This document shows positions 56,601 to 64,000 of a DNA stretch of 64,000 nucleotides, in pieces. Numbering within the stretch: position 1 is the stretch's first letter; every line of letters starts with the position of its first letter. Both the position numbers and the translations under genes were made by a program. Origin of the DNA: Dimorphilus gyrociliatus (Eukaryota; Annelida; Polychaeta; Dinophilidae); the NCBI GenBank assembly GCA_904063045.1, contig CAJFCJ010000007.1:1570873-1634872 (forward strand). Reading direction: 5' to 3'. The notes beneath the pieces were generated by a model, which saw only the letters and a program-made list of their open reading frames with translations, had not been told where the DNA came from and ran no database searches.

Positions 56601-59600
56601 GCTTCGGACGCAGTGTCAGGTTGTGGCGTGCAAGATGGTGTTGGAGTAGACGGTGGTTGTGAACCAACCGAAGAAGCCGAAGAGGGTCTTTGTTGCTCGC
56701 CGCTTTGCTGATTGTCTATTGGAACCGGTCTTTGTTGTTGAAGTCGCGGTTGGAAAGGTGGTCTTGGCGACGAATAGCTTGGAGTGTCAGCAAAAGGATT
56801 ACTGACATTCACGGATGATGAAGAAGCCGGAGGAGCAACAGAACTCATATTGTTATTTGGCATATTCGGCATATTATGAGAGATATTCGGCGGCATATTA
56901 GGAGGAACGTTCTGAGGCGGCATGTTGCTCATTGGAGGCATATTTTGCGGCATGCTCTGGGGCATATTCTGAGGCATATTTTGACCCATATTCTGAGGCA
57001 TATTTTGACCCATATTCTGAGGCATATTTTGACCCATATTCTGAGGCATATTTTGACCCATATTCTGAGGCATATTTTGACCCATATTTGGGGGCATACC
57101 ATGACCCATTGGCATACCTGGTGCCATATTTGGCGGCATCACTAGTTGACTTTGATTCGGAGCACCTGTATTCAATTAACGGGAATTAGAACCAGTAATT
57201 TTTAGTAAAATACATCAATGAAGAAAAAACGTCAGAAAATGAAGCTATTTTGTATCTAGTTTCTCACTCGATTCATTATTTATGCTATGCAAAAGCACTT
57301 CTTCCTCACAAATCGGGGATTCCTCCTCGACTTCAAGGCTTTTTTGCTTATTCACTTTTTCATTTACGTCGTTCTTACATTCAGTCGAATCAATTACTTC
57401 CGTCCGCGAGCAATTAGGAACTTTACCGCCTTCCAAAGTCCCCGTAATTGTATCTAGCATTTCATTATTGGCACCGCTCGGTGCGAAGTCGAAGTCGTTA
57501 ATGAATTTGCATGGTTTCGACTTTCTTACACAGTGTTTTACTAGTGATTTTACATCATTATGAGAGCTTTCTTGGTCATTCGTAACAGATAATGAACAAA
57601 CTAACAAATGTTTGTTAGTTTAATACTGAGCTAAGGTAGGAAAAAAAATAAAAGATAACTTACCTTGAGGTGGATTTTGCCGATTTCGTTCCTTTTTTCC
57701 CGATAATGCATCCACCTTAGCAATTATCGGATTTGGATCGATACCACCCAACTCATACTTGCATTCAAAAGGGAATATGTGTTTGATATAATTCTTCTTG
57801 AGGGTGAAACCAGCAGAACCAGAAGAACCAATGTTGATTGCTGTACAAACTTCTCGCCATTTTCGCATTTTGCTAACCTCTAGTAATCCTCCTCTTTCTT
57901 TTACCGCCTTGTATAAACGGAACAAGTCAATAACTTGCTTACTAACACAAGGCATTGCTGTAATTGTAGAACCCCTTTCTTCATGAAAAGCGAAAAGACG
58001 TTCTAACCAGGGTTTTCTATCTGGTTCATCGCCCATATCAAACATTCTGGTTACATTATCATTAGCTGATATTTTTGGTGCATTAGAGGATGGAGTCCAC
58101 GGTGACATTCCGTCATCCTCATGCATAGATGGTGAGGGTGATGGAGCAGCTAGACTAGCCGGAGTAGGAGGGTCTCCAGTGGCCGTGGCAGATTTCCTGC
58201 ATTTGTCCGGCAGTGAATCTTGACTGTTGCTATTCTCTGCAGGACTCGGCTCTCCGGGTTTTACACTCATACCTGTACTACCCTCACTACTTGCGTCCGT
58301 TTCCGCAGTTAAAGTTGGGGGTGGTGGTCCCTGATGCTGTTGAGGGGGTGGCTGCTGCTGTTGCGGCTGTTGTTGTTGTGGTGGTGGCGGTGGTTGCTGC
58401 TGCTGTTGTTGCTGCTGTTGTTGTTGTTGTTGTGGAGGCCACTGCTGAGGAGGAGCCTGTTGAGGTTCTGCCATTGGCCATTGTCCACCAGCACCCCCAT
58501 ACCGTGGTTTCATGTATTGATTCTGCATAGGGCGCTGTTGTTGCGGATATCCATACGTGGGCTGTTGTTGCTGTTGAGGGTATCCGTTGTTAGGCATCCT
58601 CATATACTGCATTCGATGAAAATAGGGGTTATTGTATTGCCCAATGGAGGGTTTATATGCTGCCGGAGTTGGTGGAGGCATCATTTGTTGACCTGATTAA
58701 AACGAAAGCACAAATTTATCTTGAGAAACATCAATACAGCAAAAAATAATTTGATAGCGCATAAGAAAACGTAAAGCAGTAAAATCGGCTTCTATTGTCG
58801 GAAAAAGACTGAGTGTCACTGACCCAATTACCGACATTTCATAGAGGTCGTTCGAGCGAGAGCGCAACAACTTCAATGAGGCTTTTTCACGGCAAAGCGG
58901 ATCAAGTTACCGCCCAGTTATAATGAGATCTACACGGCAAACAACAGCTGACATACTCGGTCGTACTTTTACTTTCGATTTCGAACCAATATAATCAAAT
59001 TTCTAATAATCTCATTAATTCCCAAAAATAGACAGCAGAACAAGTAACGCCATCAAGCGGTTATATGTCGTATGAGATGTATTGAAAATGAAGAAATGTC
59101 GAAACTGCTTACCCGTTTGAGGATGGAGTTGTTGTTGCTGAGGCATTGGACTATTGCTTGCAGCTGGGGTATTAGAACGAGAGGATCCACCACTTGGGGA
59201 TTGAGTTGGTCTCGAACCATTCTTCTCTTCCTCTTCCTCACCGTTTTGAGTTCTTTCCTAAATTAAAAATTAATTTTTAATTAAAGAAAATAAAATACTT
59301 TCGAGTATTTCTTTCTAGCAATTGTACATGTTGGAATAGAAAAGAAACCAACTGCCCGCGTATTATATAAGCGATGAATAATGCGCGGCGCGTGAGTAAT
59401 TCAATAAAGGTCTCTTGCGAAAAATTCATTAGAGAATCACTAAGGCTTGCGCACACGGTCTACTTTTCGGAGAAGGAACTACTAGAAGAAGTTGGACGAC
59501 AGGTGAACAGACGATACGCATCTAGACTCTTTGAAAGCGGACACTAGCAGCTGTATTTCTGCTAACGCTTTCGCTCCCGCGCGCCTTCATATCCGTTTGC

Positions 59601-61219
59601 ATTAGATTAATACATACAATATACATATTCTTTCTACATTTCATACACGTTATTTAAAATATCAATAGAGTGGCTTGCGCAATAAAGGTTTATCATCAAC
59701 AAAATTCGCCGGTTATATCATAAAAGAATGATTGAGAAAAGGACTTGGCAACTTGCCCAGCTCCTGTCGTCCTTCTCAAAAGCGTTAATTTCACTGGTGG
59801 ACAAGACTGTAAAAACCCTCAATGTATCATCCTCAGTTTTTGGGAGAAGGATTGGTACCGGGAGGTCTACGAAACGCATCGATTCGCCGTTAAAAAAGGA
59901 GGAAAATCAATTTGCATAAAAGTAGTACCGGCACTGGCACAAAGAGAATTCGGATCGTCGTTGTCGTTTTTTTCCCCAACGATTCTCTGCTTATACAAAC
60001 TCGTCTATCGAGCACATACCATTAGAGTCTAACATTAAAATAGATTCGGGTATAATCTACATCAAAAGGGAGCATTTTAAATAATATTTTCGGAATGAAA
60101 TTTTGCAAACAGCCGGTTTGAAATCATTGTTATTGTTTTTTTTAAACTATTATCTTATTTCTCGTCCCGTTCACTATTTTCCCAATATGGAACAGCGGTA
60201 AAATATAAAAAATAGTAATAGAATACGACAAAGGCACAATATTAAGTTGCATATAAAGCTAGATGTCGCTGTTCTACTAAAAAGTTTCCGTTTAACAGAA
60301 AATGCATTAAGAAGGAAAAAGAACATACTTTTACGCCATCTGCCGCTACTGTGCCATTAGCATAAGGAGTTTCATTAGTTGCAGGTTGAGGATGGGCATT
60401 GGTTGACTTGTCGTCATTGCAGTTTTGATTCGTAGGCATACCATAAACAGGTTGCTGCTGAGGTGGCATCTGAAAAAAAAGTTTCAGCATTCACATACAA
60501 AAACGATTTCTTTTTCTCTTGAAAAAACCTGCTGTTGGTAAGCCTGGCCGTTAGGCTGTATGTGGTGACCATATCCAGCATACTGCGGAGGATAAGGAGA
60601 TTGCTGAGCGTAATTCATGTTAGGTCGTCCGTCGTGTTGCGGCTGAAAGAGAGGAAGTTGCGGTCAGAAAAATTAACATAGCGAAACTAGAGTACTACGG
60701 CTTCGGGAGCGTGGAATTCTCGGTAAGCCTACAATCTCTTAAATAAATACACCAACTGGCGTCGTGTTCGCGCCGCGAAAAAAGGTGATTGAGTGCAATT
60801 CCCGGGCTAATCTGCATACGCTCAACAGCATCCATCCAATCATAGACTGTTGCCAACGACGCTCGAAATTTTTTTCCTACTATACACGTGTCATTGTTGT
60901 TTTCATTCATACGACGACGGAAGGGGGAGGGAAAAAATGATAAATAATAAGGACGAAAGACGACGTCGAACAACAACGTCACCTGGTAATGGAACGGTGG
61001 TGGACCACCACCCCTCCAATCGTCGTAACGAACAGCGTTATTCGTCAATAACTGATTCAGCGTCGGTGTCTGCTGAGGAGGCCTATAAACGTGCCTATAA
61101 TCGTAATTATCCCACTGATATCCGGCGCCCTGATAAGGCTGGGTAGGGGGAACGGAATCCTTCGTTTTAGTATTCCTTCCATCTTGATCGATGTTATTAC
61201 TATCTACGTCTGTACTCAT
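53668..61219 (-). CDS. ARID1: ARID1/BAF250 (Osa-like) SWI/SNF subunit
   Basis: Seven exons keep phase throughout: 60983-61219, 60529-60642, 60329-60469, 59113-59257, 57664-58692, 56068-57165 and 53668-55931, giving about 1,674 residues. The first half is disordered and rich in Gln, Pro, Asn, Tyr. The ARID DNA-binding domain lies in exon 5 (DRKPWLERLFAFHEERGSTI, VIDLFRLYKAVKERGGLLEV, KMRKWREVCTAINI, KKNYIKHIFPFECKYELGG). Exon 6 encodes a Met/Pro/Asn/Gln repeat zone. Exon 7 holds the BAF250_C (DUF3518) armadillo-like domain, from VDPWRLIVALKSGLIGESSW (with DVLNVLLRDD) to the end (LLNMARVPENGQVFRKYEQR). ARID1 is the defining subunit of the canonical BAF/BAP chromatin remodeller and bridges the ATPase to the core. 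It is shorter than vertebrate ARID1A (about 2,285). Introns here (about 100-860 bp) are longer than in neighbouring genes. Confidence 0.95.
56963..57082. repeat. Five perfect copies of a 24-bp tandem repeat in ARID1
   Basis: Five identical 24-base units in a row, coding on the minus strand for the octapeptide GQNMPQNM or its rotations. Flanking degenerate copies (NMPPNM, SMPQNM) extend the pattern on both sides. Identity at DNA level, including third positions, indicates recent expansion. Confidence 0.9.
57245..57600 (-). CDS. ARID1: Candidate alternative last exon of ARID1
   Basis: Within the 498-bp intron between ARID1 exons 5 and 6, the minus strand has a TTGTTAG acceptor followed by 356 bases that continue the phase left by exon 5 (G|TT) and stay open for 117 codons to a stop at 57245. 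The product tail is acidic and Ser/Lys/Glu-rich (VNKQKSLEVEEESPICEEEV) with no obvious domain. Use of this exon would end the protein about 118 residues after the ARID domain and remove the BAF250_C domain. No AATAAA was seen just downstream, so this could also be intron retention or a chance frame. Confidence 0.4.
58350..58434. repeat. CAG/CAA glutamine-tract microsatellite in ARID1
   Basis: Interrupted CTG/TTG (CAG/CAA on the coding strand) triplets encode a run of thirteen Gln plus flanking Gln and Pro blocks. The mix of CAG and CAA codons should make it fairly stable. Antisense Val/Leu frames over it are artefacts. Confidence 0.85.
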
Positions 61220-62591
61220 AATTTTTTCCTTAAATCCTTACCGCTTCAATTCAGAGTCTTTGGAAAGGACGAAGAGAGCATGATAAAGGCACCACCCAGA
61301 AAATAGTCCACACACAACAGATTTTTCACATTCTTCGATTATTTCGAATAGGAGATAGTAGCGCCAAAGTCGCACGTGTTTCGACGATCGCCCAGCCAGC
61401 GGAGTCGGGTAAAACTTGTACAGAATGGCTGTGCCGCTCTTATCATAAACTGGCGCTGCAAATCAATACAAGGCAACGTCGTGCTAATGTATGGGACTAC
61501 TTTTATCGCGGAATAAGACGTTCAAAAGTAATGTATTTTTATTTTCAATTCTATTCAATATTTTGCATAACCTACCATATTTAACAAAAAGCTCACAGTT
61601 AATTTTATAAGTAATAATTTTTCAAACTTACGGAGATTTACCAATCTGGGTTTCGGACTATTTTTAACACCGCCGCTTCTTGCTCAACGCGTAAGAATAA
61701 AAATTTTCATCGGTTGTGCGACTGAGGCAGAGAACGCAAAGCTTTTGAAAAAAGAATTCGGGAGGCTGAATGTATCAGCTAATTGGAATATAGGCCTATA
61801 AGGCGCGAATATTTGTGGCGCGCTGTAGAAATTTTCAAAATTTTAGACTAGAATATGTTTCATGTTCTTTAAACATAAAAAACGACGTTTCAACGAAAGT
61901 CACTAAATAATAGATTATTTAATAAAAAGCAACCACTGCTAGCACGCCAGGTGCGGGTGTCAGCCTATGTACAGGCAGCGGCGGTATAGCTGTGACGTCA
62001 GAGAGCGCAATCTATACAATTGAGAACGGCGTGCTGTTTATCATTTAGCGCACACACTAGTCTTTCGAACGCCACAACTGCCATCTCGTCGAATCGAAAG
62101 TAACCGGTGCCTTTTCGTTTTCATGACCACCATGTTCTACCCTTCCCACATTACTTTTTCTGCGTATACGGCTGTTTCCGTTATAAACCTTACTCCCTCT
62201 TTAGCCAACTCGGCAATTGCTCTATTTCAGATGTAAACTGCTCTATTCAGTTGCCCTTTTTTATGAAAATTTAAGTTACTGCCATGCTAAATCTAAGTCT
62301 TTAAGAACAGCGTTGTTTGTTCATGTTTGAAAAGGTTGGATTTATTTGCAGGTGAGTGTGTTTGAGAACAGACGCCGATAAATTACTACTAGCGACATCT
62401 GGCGAATATGTTTAAATTGCGGCGCCAAATGTATGGGTTTTTCCAAATGTAACAGAGGGCGCGTAAATATTTTTGTTGAAGACTTAGAAAAAGTTTTATC
62501 AAAATTAATTTTCTCTAAACTGTAAATGATTTTATTAAATAGCCAAAAATATATATGCATACATTAATAGTAAAAATAATTATGAAAAAAG
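61220..62591. promoter_or_regulatory. ARID1 upstream region
   Basis: Sequence between the ARID1 start and the MEX3-like stop (both minus strand). It is locally CpG-rich around 61340-62100 and contains a perfect CRE, TGACGTCA, at 61993-62000 and one TAGGCCTA (61791-61798). No coding exon was recognised. Promoter role is inferred from position, base composition and the CRE. Confidence 0.45.
61993..62000. promoter_or_regulatory. CRE palindrome TGACGTCA
   Basis: Perfect 8-bp CREB/ATF consensus inside CpG-rich sequence about 780 bp upstream of the ARID1 start codon. Confidence 0.4.
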
Positions 62592-63191
62592 TCAGTAGGG
62601 TTTCACAGAAGTTAGTGCTTCTCGAATCAAGTCGATATTAAAAGGTGACGAAAGACCGCTTGCAGTTTTTTGTGCGATATTTTGTTCAATATAAGAGATA
62701 GCTTTGAGAACACTCTCGTAGTCACCAACAATTTTAAATTCAGGAGTTCCAAGAATACTCGGTGAGTCTACTTCAACATTTGCAATTCTCTTGATGGTTT
62801 GAATTGTACTTCCGCCTTTTCCTATAGTTAAACCAATATGTCTGTATCTAACAGGATGTCGATATTCAATCATAGGTTTGTTAGAACGCTTATGAATTGT
62901 TTGTTGACTCTGTATACGGTCTACCTCTTTCTCAATTTCCGAGACGGCACATTGTACATTTTCCGGTGAGCCTTGAACACAGAATACTGATTCTTCGTGC
63001 CTTTTCGGCGTTGTAATCTTGGTATTTGTTTCAGAAATAATTTTCATTATCTTACAGCCTTTAGTACCAACAATCTGAGATACATATTCACTATTTGGAA
63101 CTTGAACCTTTTCCATAACGTCTTCTGTTGAAAAATTTCTCATTGCCAGACATTTGCTGAAAAGAATTCTGTAATGTTCGAGATCTGTCAT
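62592..63191 (-). CDS. MEX3-like tandem KH RNA-binding protein, intronless
   Basis: A single exon of 199 codons with two KH domains. KH1 reads VQVPNSEYVSQIVGTKGCKI followed by NTKITTPKRHEESVFCVQG, which fits MEX-3 (VPSSEHVAEIVGRQGCKI...TNTYIKTPVRGEEPVF). KH2, HPVRYRHIGLTIGKGGSTIQ with GTPEFKIVGDYESVLKAISY, fits the MEX-3 second KH but is more divergent. Both GxxG loops (GTKG and GKGG) are intact, so RNA binding is plausible. The RING finger found at the C-terminus of vertebrate MEX3 is absent; the protein is short and ends LIREALTSVKPY. MEX-3 proteins repress translation of target mRNAs through 3' UTR elements, classically in germline and early embryo. The intronless, short, divergent form suggests a retro- or duplicated paralog. 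Confidence 0.82.
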   Translation of the reverse strand: MTDLEHYRILFSKCLAMRNFSTEDVMEKVQVPNSEYVSQIVGTKGCKIMKIISETNTKITTPKRHEESVFCVQGSPENVQCAVSEIEKEVDRIQSQQTIHKRSNKPMIEYRHPVRYRHIGLTIGKGGSTIQTIKRIANVEVDSPSILGTPEFKIVGDYESVLKAISYIEQNIAQKTASGLSSPFNIDLIREALTSVKPY

Positions 63192-63239
63192 CTTCTATTC
63201 GTCTGAAGGAACTTTTCGCTATTAATCAGCTTAATGATT

Positions 63240-63290
63240 TTTATACGCGAATAGGCGGGGCAATTGGAGATGGCTAACTCTCATTGGATA
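63240..63290 (-). promoter_or_regulatory. Candidate promoter of MEX3-like gene
   Basis: Upstream of the minus-strand start at 63191 there is a GC-box-like AGGCGGGGC (about 63252-63260), directly adjoining CAATTGG, and a second ATTGG at about 63284; both ATTGG read CCAAT on the gene's strand. GC box plus CCAAT boxes 65-95 bp from the start codon look like a core promoter. Confidence 0.45.
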
Positions 63291-63848
63291 ATCAAGAAGC
63301 TTGTAGTAAATTTATTATTTATATACTTAAAATTATCATTATTTATTTTTAAAGATATAATAGTAATAAAACTATTATAAAATTAATTAATAACCATTTT
63401 TAATATATCTTTTATCAGTAATAATAAAATAATAAAATAATTAATAGAAATAATTGAAATTTCTATAAAACCTACTTAAAAATGATCTTTTCTTTTTTTT
63501 TGTCGTTTCGTATGGTTTGAAGAACTAACTGAAATTATAATAAAGTAATGGCATATGGGCAATATCTATCGGCACGTTAGCACACGCTACCGATACTTAC
63601 CTATCGTGTCCCACAAATTATTGCGTAATGAACAAGCTTTTTATCAAGATCATTATATAAACTAATCCGTTTATCGCATGCTGACACGATAGACAAGTAG
63701 TCGACTCTATAGCTACTCGTTTTTCGCATCCTGTTATCTTAGATAACTTCATTTAGAAACAATTACTACTACAAATTATAACGGACTGTATTAGGTAAAT
63801 TAATTAAATTTTTTAAACTTTAGAGACGATGTGTATCGTAACAGTTTT
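63291..63848. other. Intergenic region, no gene seen
   Basis: Very AT-rich spacer between the MEX3-like gene and the next minus-strand gene. A 10-bp inverted repeat, CTATCGTGTC (63601-63610) and GACACGATAG (63683-63692), is the only structure noted. Confidence 0.5.

Positions 63849-64000
<152 letters not shown>

Noticed and set aside
56069-57189. Long plus-strand open frames antisense to ARID1
   Set aside because: They mirror the Met/Pro/Gln repeat and low-complexity coding sequence of ARID1 on the other strand; composition (His/Ile/Leu repeats) is an artefact.
58213-58696. Plus- and minus-frame poly-Val, poly-Leu and poly-Thr frames over the glutamine tract
   Set aside because: Shifted readings of the CAG/CAA triplet tract in ARID1 exon 5.
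59728-60032. Plus-strand frame of about 95 codons in the large ARID1 intron (59258-60328)
   Set aside because: No domain, no flanking splice signals, opposite strand to the gene; protein composition looks random. Kept as intronic.
61091-61306. Plus-strand frame over the ARID1 first exon
   Set aside because: Antisense shadow of the ARID1 N-terminus.
63601-63692. 10-bp inverted repeat CTATCGTGTC / GACACGATAG as a transposon end
   Set aside because: No target-site duplication or transposase nearby and arms are short with a 72-bp loop; chance or a hairpin is as likely.

Overview
This is a gene-dense, AT-rich stretch of an animal nuclear genome. Genes are broken by many very short GT-AG introns, typically 50-80 bp, and intergenic gaps are mostly a few hundred bases. 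The gene set is metazoan: DEG/ENaC channel, achaete-scute bHLH, ARID1/BAF250, FHOD formin, Roquin, MEX3-type KH protein, heteromeric amino acid transporter light chain. Together with the intron compaction this suggests a small-genome lophotrochozoan, and a compact annelid of the Dimorphilus type is one possibility. That assignment is inference; nothing in the window proves the species.

Layout. 0-3 kb: the 3' part of an unrecognised coiled-coil gene (+) facing a small three-exon RIIa (PKA docking) gene (-). 3-8.5 kb: a GRDP/DUF1399 protein and an SLC7 transporter (both +). 8.8-17 kb: a long CCP2/CCP3-like tubulin deglutamylase gene (-), head-to-head with TMX2 (+). 18.6-24.7 kb: minus-strand run of an orphan Cys-containing protein, an SLC22 transporter, CHMP2B and METTL16. 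24.9-27 kb: KRI1 (+), head-to-head with METTL16. 27.3-30.2 kb: GLTP and a DEG/ENaC channel (-). 31-38.4 kb: an FHOD formin (-), directly preceded by a disordered, Ser/Pro-rich orphan (38.5-41.5 kb, -). 42.4-48.5 kb: Roquin (-) and SCAF4/8 (+), head-to-head. 48.5-53.7 kb: a gene-poor, locally CpG-rich zone around a single-exon achaete-scute-like gene (-). 53.7-61.2 kb: ARID1 (-). 62.6-64 kb: an intronless MEX3-like KH gene (-) and the 3' end of an OSER1-like gene (-).

There is no operon-like functional cluster. The genes are mostly housekeeping (ESCRT-III, snRNA/m6A methylation, rRNA processing, Pol II termination, chromatin remodelling, mRNA decay) mixed with transporters, a channel and a developmental regulator. 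Several head-to-head pairs with 190-450 bp between start codons probably share promoters (TMX2/CCP, METTL16/KRI1, Roquin/SCAF), and tail-to-tail pairs have very short spacers.

The points most worth a second look are a hidden RIIa gene, a phase-compatible alternative terminal exon inside an ARID1 intron that would give a truncated subunit, a candidate 9-nt microexon in the FHOD FH2 region, an in-phase 5' exon chain giving the CCP enzyme an unusual N-terminus, a candidate proprotein-convertase site in the DEG/ENaC ectodomain, a palindromic bidirectional poly(A) signal, and a recurrent TAGGCCTA palindrome. I saw no viral, transposase, CRISPR, rRNA or tRNA sequence. Exon joins were made by eye from GT-AG signals and reading phase, so individual boundaries may be off.
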